Source: CAZSMC01 sp964607755 (GTDB taxonomy: Bacteria; Zhuqueibacterota; Zhuqueibacteria; Residuimicrobiales; Krinioviventaceae). Taken from it: DNA of 28,515 nt. The notes under the pieces were generated by a model. That model had not been told where the DNA came from. It worked only from the letters and a program-made list of their open reading frames with translations, and made no database searches. Location: NCBI GenBank assembly GCA_964607755.1, contig CAZSMC010000057.1, positions 1 through 28,515 on the forward strand. The letters are read 5' to 3'. How positions within the stretch are numbered: the first letter of the stretch is position 1; the number at the start of each line of letters is the position of its first letter. Below, one piece after another: positions 17,354 through 25,751 of this stretch. The position numbers and the translations under genes are program-made.

Positions 17354-17468
17354 TGCGCTGTAATTTTTTTCAATATATAACCCGGATAACCCGGTACTAA
17401 AAAATGTTAGAAATCTTTTGCCAGATTTGCTTGTAAAATTATTATAAAGATACAAACTATCAGATTGA

Positions 17469-17654
17469 ATATATTGGCGAACCTGTGCATGGCTGTGGTC
17501 CCGGCAGGATGATCTTTTTGCCGGGAAATGTCTGGTTGAGAATCAGGTAGCCGGGGTGGCGGCTGTTTCTGCTCTGAATAAATATCGAATTCTGGAGCTG
17601 GAAAATCCTGGCCGCTTTTTTAGCAATGCAAATTGCATCGCTGAAGTAAAATAA
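17469..17654 (+). pseudogene. Possible C-terminal remnant of an unidentified gene
   Basis: The frame is open from a TGA at 17466 to the TAA at 17652 and reads W-S-R-Q-D-D-L-F-A-G-K-C-L-V-E-N-Q-V-A-G-V-A-A-V, then A-L-N-K-Y-R-I-L-E-L, before the end. There is no ATG and no ribosome-binding site. The base composition of this segment is richer in G and C than its flanks, like the real genes here. I do not recognise the family, and a chance open frame is possible. Confidence 0.3.
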
Positions 17655-17831
17655 TTTAATCCGAGCGGGAAATTGTTTCAGGAATTATTTATTTGATTAT
17701 ATGTGTTAAATTATTATATTGAAACAAGTATTGAAATACCGGGGAAACAGGGAAAATGAAATAGAACGGCGTATTTAATTACAATATTGTAATAAAAGTT
17801 CACAACTGAAACAAATTAATACAATTTTTTC

Positions 17832-17860
17832 TTGACAAAACAGTCAAACTTTTATATATT
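17832..17860 (+). promoter_or_regulatory. Strong predicted sigma-70-type promoter for the M23 gene
   Basis: TTGACA (17832-17837), a 17-base spacer and TATATT (17855-17860), one mismatch from the sigma-70 consensus. Transcription would start near 17867, leaving a leader of about 118 bases. Confidence 0.68.
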
Positions 17861-17984
17861 AATTGTAAGGTTTTCGGTAAATTAGAGCCCGCCTTTATTA
17901 TTCCCTAAAATGGTTGTGGCTTTGGGGGTGAGGTTTTGTCAATAAATTATCGCAAAAACTCAACTCAAAGAAGCAAGGAAAATT

Positions 17985-18908
17985 ATGTACGAAAAACGAA
18001 TCAAGTTTATTTATTTTTCCACGAGTGGTTCTCAGGTCAAAGAAGTCAGTCTTGGACCTGGTAAACTTGCACTTTATTTGTCGGTTTTGCTTTTCTTTTT
18101 GAGCGGGGTCGTTGCTCTCACACTTCAAATAACAACCAACCTTTTTCAGGACGTCGAGTTATCCAGATTGTCCAAAAAAAATACCGAACTTGCCAACATG
18201 CTCTCTGTGATGGAACAGAGAGTAGTTGATATCGAAACCAAAGTTCGGCTGGTTGAAAAACAGGACAACGATTTACGAATTTTTGCTGACATACCCAAAA
18301 TTGATAATGATACCAGGCAACTCGGTGTTGGTGGGCTAGATGAGGAAACTTTTTCAACTTTTGCCTATTCAAACGATGACAGGCTTCAAAAAGCTTTTAA
18401 AATCAGAGGATTGTTAAATAATCTCAGTCAGCGAATGGACCTGGCTTATAAAAGCCGCAATGATATTGTTCAAGCCTACCGCGAGCGGGATGAAAATCTG
18501 GCTCATTTGCCTTCCGTTACTCCGGTGCCAGAAGGACGAATAAAAAGCCGTTTCGGATACCGGACAGACCCTTTTACCCAAAAGCAATCCTTTCATGATG
18601 GATTAGACCTGGCCGCTCCGAGAGGTACAGAGATCTATGCTGCAGCCGATGGTGTGGTTCTCTCTACTGTAACCCGGTATTCGCCTTATAAGGGTTATGG
18701 CAAACAGGTCGTCATCGACCATGGCAATGGGGTTAAAACACGTTACGCTCACATGAGAAATATCCAGGTTAAAGAAGGTGAAAAAATATCCCGATTTACA
18801 GTGATTGGCACAGTCGGTACAACCGGCCGCTCTACAGGTCCGCATCTGCATTATGAAGTTATTGTCGATAACAAGCCGGTGAATCCATTGAATTATATTT
18901 TTGATTAA
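17985..18908 (+). CDS. Membrane-anchored M23 (LytM/NlpD-type) peptidase
   Basis: This 307-residue protein is a peptidoglycan endopeptidase anchored in the inner membrane and facing the periplasm. One transmembrane segment (about 28-49) follows a short cytoplasmic start, then a coiled-coil region (about 55-100 and 135-170), then the M23 domain (about 183-305). The zinc site is complete: H-D-G-L-D with His 204 and Asp 208, and H-L-H at 287-289; His 256 in Y-A-H-M is the usual catalytic-site residue. All key residues are present, so it is probably an active enzyme and not just an activator. AAGGAA precedes the ATG. It is transcribed alone between a strong promoter and a terminator, and likely shapes or divides the cell wall. 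Confidence 0.93.
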   Translation: MYEKRIKFIYFSTSGSQVKEVSLGPGKLALYLSVLLFFLSGVVALTLQITTNLFQDVELSRLSKKNTELANMLSVMEQRVVDIETKVRLVEKQDNDLRIFADIPKIDNDTRQLGVGGLDEETFSTFAYSNDDRLQKAFKIRGLLNNLSQRMDLAYKSRNDIVQAYRERDENLAHLPSVTPVPEGRIKSRFGYRTDPFTQKQSFHDGLDLAAPRGTEIYAAADGVVLSTVTRYSPYKGYGKQVVIDHGNGVKTRYAHMRNIQVKEGEKISRFTVIGTVGTTGRSTGPHLHYEVIVDNKPVNPLNYIFD

Positions 18909-18935
18909 GATTTGGACAATATGCGAAACTTTATG

Positions 18936-18963
18936 AGCCTGCTTCTTGTGGCAGGCTTTTTTT
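18936..18963 (+). terminator. Rho-independent terminator after the M23 gene
   Basis: A 7-bp stem (AGCCTGC at 18936-18942 with GCAGGCT at 18951-18957), an 8-base loop and a run of seven T residues. Confidence 0.88.
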
Positions 18964-19027
18964 ATAACTATGATTAGATGGGATATTTCTCAAAAGGGTA
19001 AATAAAATAATCTTTTAATTTTAAGAG

Positions 19028-19507
19028 TCATCGTTTCTGTTCAAATGAACGCCGTTTTTTCTTTATTACCCATATCACCAATTCAATAATTAAAACTGTG
19101 GCTCCCAGGTATGGCGCAATCACCACGAACTGGTCCGGCCATAACAAGCCAAATTCAAACGATGCCCACGAAAATGGGAAAAACCAGTAATACCCGCCGC
19201 TGGTGAGGTGCTTTTGCAGACTGTCCAGTATTAAATGCAAAACCACCCCTAAGAGTATATATGTTCGAACTGATTTTTGAATAGCCGGAGCAAAGAATTC
19301 GCTGACTAATAACGTTAGTATAACCAGGAAAATCGGTGTGTGCATGGCAATCGAATACGAATAGAGTTTTGGAGAAATGATGTAAAGCGGCCGCGGCAAA
19401 AGGTCTGGCAAGATGGCCCCGACATAGAAAAGCAAGCGCGTAGGCACTTTCATGAATGGTCGGCCAAAGGCATACGCCGCTGCTGTATGTGTGATCAAGT
19501 CAGGCAT
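19028..19507 (-). CDS. YdjM/DUF457-like inner-membrane protein (membrane-bound metal-dependent hydrolase family)
   Basis: This 159-residue protein has about four hydrophobic segments and reads D-L-I-T-H-T-A-A-A-Y (3-12), A-I-L-P-D-L-L (31-37), an H-T-P-I-F segment near 56-60, and L-H-L-I-L-D-S-L (about 90-97). This spacing of His and Asp residues at membrane edges matches the YdjM family, named as predicted metal-dependent hydrolases; their substrate is unknown. The ATG at 19507 lies inside the end of the upstream gene (13-base overlap), so the two are probably translated together, along with the inositol-monophosphatase gene before them. Confidence 0.75.
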   Translation of the reverse strand: MPDLITHTAAAYAFGRPFMKVPTRLLFYVGAILPDLLPRPLYIISPKLYSYSIAMHTPIFLVILTLLVSEFFAPAIQKSVRTYILLGVVLHLILDSLQKHLTSGGYYWFFPFSWASFEFGLLWPDQFVVIAPYLGATVLIIELVIWVIKKKRRSFEQKR

Positions 19508-19944
19508 CTGCGGCGCTCGAATTGTATTTTCTTTACGTTAAAGCGAAAGCAGCGAAAGAAGAAAAAAACGATTAGTATGACAGGAATAATAGAAAGCCAT
19601 ATTTTAGCTTCCCGGTGTTTTATAATGTGAATATCCCGCAATTCCAGCCAGCCTTTTTGGTGAAATATAGCCGTTATGGTGACCCGCGCGCCCGGAGTCA
19701 GATTTTCCACATTACCACGTACCGGTATCCGGTGATTCATTTGCTGGATAACAAATCCATTTTTTCTAACAGAATAGACTTTGGCTTCATTGCCAATGGT
19801 GAGAGAGACACCATCGTATTTTTTCGGATGAGTCACGCACATGTCCAGCGTAATAGACGGATCGTTCTCCTGTCCGTACCAAATTAGAAACGCTAAAATA
19901 ACCACATAAAGGACAACCCGGATGATTCGGCCGCGACTCCACAT
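19495..19944 (-). CDS. Unknown protein with two membrane segments around a small beta-rich domain
   Basis: This 149-residue protein has a transmembrane segment at about 8-24, a central domain of about 85 residues rich in beta-strand-type sequence (V-S-L-T-I-G-N-E-A-K-V-Y-S-V then F-V-I-Q-Q and R-I-P-V-R-G-N), and a second transmembrane segment at about 113-130. The domain reads like a small OB-fold, comparable with CcmE or other nucleic-acid/cofactor-binding OB proteins, but I see no heme-binding His motif, so no function is claimed. Its ATG touches the stop of the inositol-monophosphatase gene, and its end overlaps the YdjM-like gene, so all three are likely co-translated. Confidence 0.7.
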   Translation of the reverse strand: MWSRGRIIRVVLYVVILAFLIWYGQENDPSITLDMCVTHPKKYDGVSLTIGNEAKVYSVRKNGFVIQQMNHRIPVRGNVENLTPGARVTITAIFHQKGWLELRDIHIIKHREAKIWLSIIPVILIVFFFFRCFRFNVKKIQFERRRCLT

Positions 19945-20738
19945 TATTGATCGACAACTCCCCTGAAAACGTTCTGAACCGTATGGGCAATAAAATCGTG
20001 CAAATGACCGTTTGAAGCGATAGTGTTGCCGGTGACCAGCATATTGTCTTTGCCGGCAAAATCGCTCATGTGTCCGTTAGCCTCCTCAATGATAAGGTAG
20101 CCTGCTGCCAGATCCCATGGATGCAGATCAAGTTCCCAAAAGCCATCGTAACGTCCGCAGGCAATGTAGCAAAAATCAAGTGCGGCAGAACCTGTCCGGC
20201 GGATGCCGCTGATTTGCATGAAAAGTTGTTTGAACGATTCCTGGTAAGGATCGATAAGATGTTTGACCCGAAACGGATACCCGGTGGCAAATAACGCCAT
20301 ATCCGGCTCTTTGATATCAGATACAGAAATCCGTTGATCGTTAAGAAAAGCCCCGCGACCTTTTTCCGCCATGAACAATTCTTCGCGACTCGGATCGTAA
20401 ACAATGCCAAGAATAATTTCACCGTCGTACTCCACGGCGATGGAAACAGAATAGACTGGCACGTTGTGGATATAATTCGTCGTGCCGTCAAGCGGATCAA
20501 TAATCCAGCGATAGCCGCCGCTTTCAGCACGATTGCCTTCTTCGGCTAATATGCTGTGCCCGGGAAAATTCTGGTGTATGATGTCAACGATTTTTTTCTC
20601 ACAATCTGTGTCTACTCTGGTGACATAATCGAATTGGGCTTTTCGGTCAATGTCTGATGCAGAAAGTTTGTTGAAATTTTCTATTAAAATCTTGCCGGCT
20701 TGTTTTGCGGCGTATATTGCTGTTTGACATAAAGTCAT
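19944..20738 (-). CDS. suhB: Inositol monophosphatase (SuhB)-family phosphatase
   Basis: This 264-residue cytoplasmic enzyme removes phosphate from inositol 1-phosphate or related substrates using magnesium. The metal site is complete: D-T-D near 43-45, A-E-E-G at 65-68 with Glu 66/67, D-P-L-D-G-T-T-N at 81-88 with Asp 81 and Asp 84, and W-D-L-A-A-G at 208-213 with Asp 209. The ATG has AAAGG about 12 bases upstream. It heads the group with the two-TM protein and the YdjM-like gene on the minus strand. The symbol reflects the family; bacterial members also act on other phosphates or as ribosome-assembly factors. Confidence 0.88.
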   Translation of the reverse strand: MTLCQTAIYAAKQAGKILIENFNKLSASDIDRKAQFDYVTRVDTDCEKKIVDIIHQNFPGHSILAEEGNRAESGGYRWIIDPLDGTTNYIHNVPVYSVSIAVEYDGEIILGIVYDPSREELFMAEKGRGAFLNDQRISVSDIKEPDMALFATGYPFRVKHLIDPYQESFKQLFMQISGIRRTGSAALDFCYIACGRYDGFWELDLHPWDLAAGYLIIEEANGHMSDFAGKDNMLVTGNTIASNGHLHDFIAHTVQNVFRGVVDQ

Positions 20739-20751
20739 AATAGTGAGCCTT

Positions 20752-21598
20752 TTAATATTTATAATTTCCAGTGGAAATTAATTTTAAGTTTTTTGGTGCA
20801 AGTGGACTTTCACTGTCTATTAAACCCGAAACATCACTTGTTTCAAAGTATCCAGTAACTGCTGAATTGCTATAGATATTGGATTTATCAACTGAATATA
20901 CATCTATTTTGTAAGATGTTGCGGCTTCCAAGTTCTGAAATATATATGTCGTGTCCGAGGTCTTTGCTATATTTTCATCATTTAAATAAAGAGCATATTC
21001 TATTGCTGAATCACCGTCAGTTGCTAAAAGTGGACTTTGCCATACAATCGATAGTGAATTAATGGTTTTACTGCTTAATCTAATATCACTCGGAGGTTTG
21101 GGAGGCATTGTATCATTTTTCTCTGGGGCCAGTTTGAAGAGAAAATCGAGAATATCGCCATTTTTAGGGTTATCTGCAATTAATGGAAAGTCGCCAGGGC
21201 ATGTGGCTATACCGCTACCTTGAACTTTGACATTAAACAATGCATTGGTCATGTGGGTTTTCGTCATTTCAAAATTAAAAGTATCTCGTTGTGGTTGACA
21301 AAAATTATCAGGCATATGGACAACTACAGGTTTATTGTATTGAGAAGATAAGGTATTAATGACCACTGTTTCGTCATACCAAATGTCAGCACCTTTGTAT
21401 TTGTAATGGTTGATTATTCCAATGACTTATACCTTCTCCCCCCATTCCCATTAGTATTTTTGTCTTACCATTAAGTTTTACTACTTGGCCGTCACAGTAA
21501 AGTGTATTTTTATCTTTGGCCGAAATACTGTTTGTTAAAATTGTAACAATAAAAAAGCATATTTGAAAGAGCAAGCTGGCTTTTTGGGGGCTTATCAT
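20752..21598 (-). pseudogene. Secreted Fn3-domain protein broken by a frameshift and apparently truncated
   Basis: Two reading frames on the minus strand appear to be one gene. The first part (21598 to about 21428) starts with an ATG after GGAG and a signal peptide (MISPQKASLLFQICFFIVTI...). It reaches K-I-L-M-G-M-G-G-E-G-I and then runs off to a stop at 21386. The second frame picks up at about 21426 with V-I-G-I-I-N-H-Y-K-Y-K-G-A-D-I-W-Y-D-E and carries a fibronectin-III domain (P-P-S-D-I-R-L-S-S ... A-A-T-S-Y-K-I-D-V-Y-S-V). Removing one T in the TT at 21427-21428 joins them. The protein then stops soon after what looks like the start of a second Fn3 domain (P-L-A-P-K-N-L-K-L-I-S). I do not recognise the N-terminal domain. 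The codons are AT-rich compared with its neighbours. Real decay and a base-calling error are both possible. Confidence 0.6.
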
Positions 21599-21904
21599 TC
21601 TTTACTCCACTTAATTTTGGTATAAACAGAAGATAAAATTTAGTAATATAGAATAAAGCAAATATCTTGCCCAAAAAATTTTATTCATAAAAAGGAATAT
21701 AACTAAAACTTTTCAGAGTCTGATGAAGCTAAAAGTAATTTTTCTAGTCAGTGGGGGATTAACCTATTTGTTTCTAAAAATTAGTTATTATCTTCATATC
21801 CGAATAATTCTAATAATAGAGATTGAGTCAAGTTGTTTGCAAAATGGTAGTAAAACATTGATGAAGAAATGATATATATTTGCGAAAAAATGAGATTCGG
21901 TATA
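21599..21904. other. AT-rich stretch upstream of the frameshifted gene
   Basis: No gene is visible. A possible minus-strand promoter for the frameshifted gene lies here, with TTGGGC at 21669-21674, an 18-base spacer and TATATT at 21645-21650. The far end abuts the stop of mutS2; I see no clear terminator for that gene. Confidence 0.4.
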
Positions 21905-24268
21905 TCACGTTTCTTTCAGCGTCACAATGGTCACGCCGGCATCGCCTTCGTTCCAGTTGCCGAGTCTGTATTTGACAACCTGCGGATGAGTTCGCAGATA
22001 GTCATGCACCTGTTTGCGCAATGCTCCTGTGCCTTTGCCGTGAACGATGCTGATCTCGTGAAATCCGGCAAGCAGCGTCTCATCCAAAAATTTATCCACC
22101 TCATCCAGCGCTTCAATAGACGTCAAGCCGCGGATGTCCAATTCGTTTTGATATCGTTTTTCCGCACCGACATGGTATTTCACTTTGGATTTTGATTTTC
22201 GTTTCTGATTTTTCTTTACCAGCTCTGTTGTCGGCACCCGGATTTTCATGCCGCCGTCCGTCTGCAAAAGCACCCGGCCCTTTTTATCAGGCGAAGATTT
22301 TATCTCGCCTGTGCCACTGGTCCTGGTCCATTGAACAAAGTCTCCGATAGTTACATCAGCCGGTTGCTGTGGCTCGGCAACCTCAGTCACTTCTTGTTTG
22401 ATAGCGTTGACTTTGGTTTTTTCTTTTTGCAAAAGCTCTTTTGCAGACCGAATCGCTTCGCTCTGCGCCTGAGACTCACGAATGTCCCGAATAGCTTTTT
22501 CTATTACAGCATTCGATTCTTTTAAAAGTTCATCTGCTTCTTGTGCCGCTTTTTGTTTCAATTGGCGCTGTTCTTTTTTAAGCTGCTCGTAACGCTCCTG
22601 ATAAAGCTTTAACAGTCCGCGATATTCCGTCTCTTGAAGAGTAGCCTGAGCAGCGAGCTTTTTATAATGCTGAATATTTTCATCCAGATCAAGGATCAAT
22701 CCTTCCAGCTTGTCCTTGTGAACGCCAACCAGCTCCCGGGCGCGTCCGGTGAGTTCCTGAGGAACGTTCATGCGCTGGGCAATTTCAAAAGCATAGCTGG
22801 ACCCCGGAATTCCGGTTCGAAAACGAAATGTGGATTCCAGAGTGGAAACGTCAAACTCTAACGAGGCGTTCTCAACGCCGTCTGTTTGATATGCGAATGC
22901 TTTTAACGGACTCTGGTGCGTGGTGACAATGGACAGCACCTGTCGTTTTGTCAAGCATTCCAGGAGAGCCATAGCAAGCGCTATGCCTTCTTCCGGGTCT
23001 GTTCCGGAACCGATTTCATCGATCAAAACAAAGTGTCCCTTTTGCGCATGATTGGCGATTTCTTTTAGACTGGCAAGATGAGAAGAAAAAGTAGACAGGT
23101 CGTTGTCCAGCGATTGCTGGTCGCCAATGGTGGCAAAGATGCGTTGCATCATGCCTACTTTTGAGTGCGGCTTTGCCGGAATGTGCAGGCCGCTGAGGGC
23201 CATCATGGTTAAAAGCCCCACGGTTTTCAGAGCCACGGTTTTTCCGCCTGCATTGGGCCCGCTGATGACCAACGTATAAAAAGTTTCCCCCAGCGTGACA
23301 TCCAGCGGAACCACATTTTTTTCTCCCATCCGCAGCAAGAGCAAGGGATGACGCCCTCCGGCTATGGAAAGCGTTGGACTTTTAGTTATTTCCGGTTGAT
23401 GCGCATTTAATTTTTTTGATAAACTGGCTTTGGCATAAATGAAATCCACCTCTGACAATGTTTCCAGATTATTGGAAATGGCATCGAATGATTGATGAAT
23501 TTTTTCAGTCAACTGGTACAGGATGCGTTCTATCTCTTTTGATTCTTCGGCATAAAGCTCACGGATGCGATTGTTGTCTTCCACCACACTCAAGGGCTCG
23601 ACGAACAAACTCGAGCCGCTGGCAGAACGGTCGTGAATGAGTCCTTTTACCTTGCGCTTGTATTCATCTTTAATGACCAGCACAAGCCTGTTGTTGCGCA
23701 TGGCAATGACATTTTCCTGCAGAGCTCCCTGCGCAGCATACCGGTTTAACAGTCCCTGTAATTTTTTTCGCGCTGATTCCTGGGCTCTGGTGATATTTTT
23801 TCGAACCGATGCAAGCTTTTCACTGGCATTGTCTTTAATTTTTTCAGATTTGATATCTATGCACCGGTTCAATTCGCTTTCCAAATCTTTCAAAGGAATG
23901 AACCTGTTAGTGACTTTTTTTAACGCCGGGATTTTTCCGTCAAACTCCTGGAAATAGCGCTGAAGCGCATGAACAACTTGCAGCAACCGCATAATACCCA
24001 GGCACTCCTCCGGATGGAGCAAGCTGCCCTGGATATTGGCTTTTTTCAATATTGGCTCCATGTCAGGAATGTTGGCGAGCGGCGGGGTTTTTTCATAATC
24101 TATGAGATCGCGGAATTCCGTGGTTTGTGTCAGTGCTTGCTGTATTTGTGAAACATCCCGGGATGGAGAAAGAGCATGTGCGCGTTCACGCCCCAAATAC
24201 GTGGCTGCACAATCAGCTAAATGCTGACGAATGTTGTCGAATTCAAGCGTTTTAATAACAGATTCCAA
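21905..24268 (-). CDS. mutS2: MutS2 family DNA-binding ATPase with Smr domain
   Basis: MutS2 proteins bind branched DNA or collided ribosomes and limit recombination or rescue stalled translation. At 787 aa the length is typical. The start I favour is a TTG at 24268, three bases after the cvpA stop. It gives the usual opening (M-E-S-V-I-K-T-L-E-F) but has only a weak ribosome-binding site. Core lever domains cover about 130-300, and the ATPase domain carries G-P-N-A-G-G-K-T at 337-344. A coiled-coil arm spans about 520-640. The Smr endonuclease domain ends the protein with L-D-I-R-G and H-G-K-G-T-G-A-L-R. All motifs are intact. It is coupled to cvpA, a common arrangement. Confidence 0.95.
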   Translation of the reverse strand: MESVIKTLEFDNIRQHLADCAATYLGRERAHALSPSRDVSQIQQALTQTTEFRDLIDYEKTPPLANIPDMEPILKKANIQGSLLHPEECLGIMRLLQVVHALQRYFQEFDGKIPALKKVTNRFIPLKDLESELNRCIDIKSEKIKDNASEKLASVRKNITRAQESARKKLQGLLNRYAAQGALQENVIAMRNNRLVLVIKDEYKRKVKGLIHDRSASGSSLFVEPLSVVEDNNRIRELYAEESKEIERILYQLTEKIHQSFDAISNNLETLSEVDFIYAKASLSKKLNAHQPEITKSPTLSIAGGRHPLLLLRMGEKNVVPLDVTLGETFYTLVISGPNAGGKTVALKTVGLLTMMALSGLHIPAKPHSKVGMMQRIFATIGDQQSLDNDLSTFSSHLASLKEIANHAQKGHFVLIDEIGSGTDPEEGIALAMALLECLTKRQVLSIVTTHQSPLKAFAYQTDGVENASLEFDVSTLESTFRFRTGIPGSSYAFEIAQRMNVPQELTGRARELVGVHKDKLEGLILDLDENIQHYKKLAAQATLQETEYRGLLKLYQERYEQLKKEQRQLKQKAAQEADELLKESNAVIEKAIRDIRESQAQSEAIRSAKELLQKEKTKVNAIKQEVTEVAEPQQPADVTIGDFVQWTRTSGTGEIKSSPDKKGRVLLQTDGGMKIRVPTTELVKKNQKRKSKSKVKYHVGAEKRYQNELDIRGLTSIEALDEVDKFLDETLLAGFHEISIVHGKGTGALRKQVHDYLRTHPQVVKYRLGNWNEGDAGVTIVTLKET

Positions 24269-24271
24269 CGC

Positions 24272-24946
24272 CTAATCCTGAACCTCCTCACTAAAATCTT
24301 TAATTTTATCGACTGCTTTCTCGTGCGCTTTATCTGACTGTTCTTTTAAAAAATTTTCGCCCTCTCTGGCACCCCGTTTGCGCATTTCGTCTGCTTTTTT
24401 CTGAATTTCTTTTTCCGCTTTTTCGGAAACCTTGCTGCTCGATTCTAGCAAAGATTGATACAACGAATCAATCTGTGGGACAAACCGGGTTATGACATCG
24501 ACCATCCGGATCGAAAAATCATGCACATACGGATAGGTCGCCGAATGCTCGATATACTTTTGTGCTTTTTGCTGTAAAGGTGAAATTGATAAAAGTAATA
24601 ACAGAAGGCTCAGCAGAAATGCTCCTTTTATAAAACCGACAACACCGCTGAGAAAGCGATCGACAATCCCCATTTCGTTATTTTCAAAAATACGCGAGAT
24701 TGCCGAGAACAGAAACCGAAGCACAAGCACAAGAACAATAAAACCGACAAATGTGCTGAGATAAGCGATCTGGCCTAATTTGGGAGCTAGAACATCACCT
24801 AAAAAAGCACCGAACCGCAGGGAGACGAGGAGAGTGATAATCCAGCCTGTCGCGCCGCCAAGTTCACCGGCAAATCCGTGCTTTATGCTCCACATAATGG
24901 CTAAAATTAGAAAAATAATAACGGCAATATCTAATGCATACGTCAT
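24272..24946 (-). CDS. cvpA: CvpA-family membrane protein
   Basis: This inner-membrane protein family is linked to envelope function and colicin V production in Escherichia coli. I chose the ATG at 24946 (224 aa) because AGTGAG lies 7 bases upstream; a GTG at 24958 adds four residues and is possible. Four hydrophobic segments lie in the first 130 residues, with the family pattern of Gly-rich F-A-G-E-L-G-G near residues 25-31. A highly charged helical tail follows (about 165-224, rich in Lys, Glu and Arg), longer than in many members. It overlaps the transcription unit with mutS2, whose start is three bases past its stop. Confidence 0.85.
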   Translation of the reverse strand: MTYALDIAVIIFLILAIMWSIKHGFAGELGGATGWIITLLVSLRFGAFLGDVLAPKLGQIAYLSTFVGFIVLVLVLRFLFSAISRIFENNEMGIVDRFLSGVVGFIKGAFLLSLLLLLLSISPLQQKAQKYIEHSATYPYVHDFSIRMVDVITRFVPQIDSLYQSLLESSSKVSEKAEKEIQKKADEMRKRGAREGENFLKEQSDKAHEKAVDKIKDFSEEVQD

Positions 24947-24970
24947 AACATATCTCACTGGTTAAAATTA

Positions 24971-25014
24971 AAAAAGTGAATAAAGAGGAAAAGAACAGGC
25001 TTTATTCACTTTTT
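24971..25014 (-). terminator. Strong hairpin between yqeY and cvpA
   Basis: A perfect 15-bp inverted repeat (AAAAAGTGAATAAAG at 24971-24985 with CTTTATTCACTTTTT at 25000-25014) with a 14-base loop. Both ends carry A/T runs, so it can work on either strand; on the minus strand it follows the rpsU-yqeY unit. Confidence 0.85.
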
Positions 25015-25040
25015 CATCAGTGTGGATATGTATCTTGTTA

Positions 25041-25487
25041 TCAGACACCAAGTTTTTCACGAACAATCCGGTTAACTTCTTTTCCATCTGCACGGCCTTT
25101 AACCTGTTTCATTACCACAGACATCACTTTGCCCAGGTCTTTTATCGTTTGGGCGTTTGTCTCTTTTATTGCATTGTCGATTATTTTTTCCAGTTCTTCA
25201 GGTGTTAGGGGTTGAGGCAAGTACGATTGAATAATTTCCAATTCTTTTTGTTCTTTTTCCGCCAAATCCTCTCGACCTGCCTCATGATACGCGTCGATTG
25301 ATTCTTTGCGTTTTTTAGCAGCTTTGGAGAGTACCTGAATTTCATCCTCTTCTTCAAGTTCTTTCTGTTTATCGATGGATGCGTTTTTGATTTCATTGCG
25401 AAGCAGTCGAATAGTATTCAGGCGTTCTTTTTCACCTGCTTTCATCGCTTCTTTCATGTCTTGTGTCAATTGCTCAAAAATGCTCAT
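25041..25487 (-). CDS. yqeY: GatB/YqeY domain protein
   Basis: This 148-residue cytoplasmic protein matches the YqeY family, a helical domain also found at the tail of the GatB amidotransferase subunit; its exact role is not settled, though a link to tRNA or glutamine metabolism is assumed. The start is an ATG with GGAG upstream. The family pattern is visible: M-S-I-F-E-Q-L-T-Q-D-M-K-E-A-M-K at 1-16, R-L-N-T-I-R-L-L-R-N-E-I near 22-33, Y-L-P-Q-P-L-T near 90-96, and a D-L-G-K-V-M ... G-R-A-D-G-K segment near the end. It follows rpsU by 32 bases, a widely conserved pairing. Confidence 0.92.
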   Translation of the reverse strand: MSIFEQLTQDMKEAMKAGEKERLNTIRLLRNEIKNASIDKQKELEEEDEIQVLSKAAKKRKESIDAYHEAGREDLAEKEQKELEIIQSYLPQPLTPEELEKIIDNAIKETNAQTIKDLGKVMSVVMKQVKGRADGKEVNRIVREKLGV

Positions 25488-25519
25488 AGCACTCTCCAGT
25501 CTGTTTTAACCCCCGGCAA

Positions 25520-25714
25520 TTACTTTTGCATGACTTGTAATCTGCGCATTTTACGGCGCGCTGCGTTCATTTTCCGGCGTCGAGCCTCGCTGGGCTTTTC
25601 GTATTGCTGATGCTTTTTGATATCAGACATCAATCCGGATTTTTCACAAGATTTTGTGAAACGCCGCAATGCTCTTTCAAAGGATTCGTTTTCACGAACT
25701 CTTACTGCTGGCAA
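25520..25714 (-). CDS. rpsU: Ribosomal protein S21, probable TTG start
   Basis: S21 is a small basic protein of the 30S ribosomal subunit. I prefer the TTG at 25714 (64 aa): it gives M-P-A-V-R-V-R-E-N-E-S, the family's normal opening, and AAAGGAGG lies nine bases before it. An ATG at 25723 would add three residues but sits directly against the ribosome-binding site with no spacing. F-E-R-A-L-R-R-F, Y-E-K-P-S and the Arg/Lys-rich tail all match. It starts the rpsU-yqeY unit. Confidence 0.93.
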   Translation of the reverse strand: MPAVRVRENESFERALRRFTKSCEKSGLMSDIKKHQQYEKPSEARRRKMNAARRKMRRLQVMQK

Positions 25715-25751
25715 AAGAATCATCCTCCTTTCGTTTTATTTTTCTTGTAAC

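Larger units (their letters stand above)
17354..17984 (+). other. Gene-poor stretch between GH130 and M23 genes
   Basis: No complete gene is visible in these 631 bases. A 61-codon open segment with protein-like composition but no start lies at 17469-17654, and a strong promoter at 17832-17860 serves the M23 gene. The leader from about 17867 to 17984 has no stable hairpin that I could find. A small direct repeat of TAACCCGG lies near 17378-17395. Confidence 0.5.
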
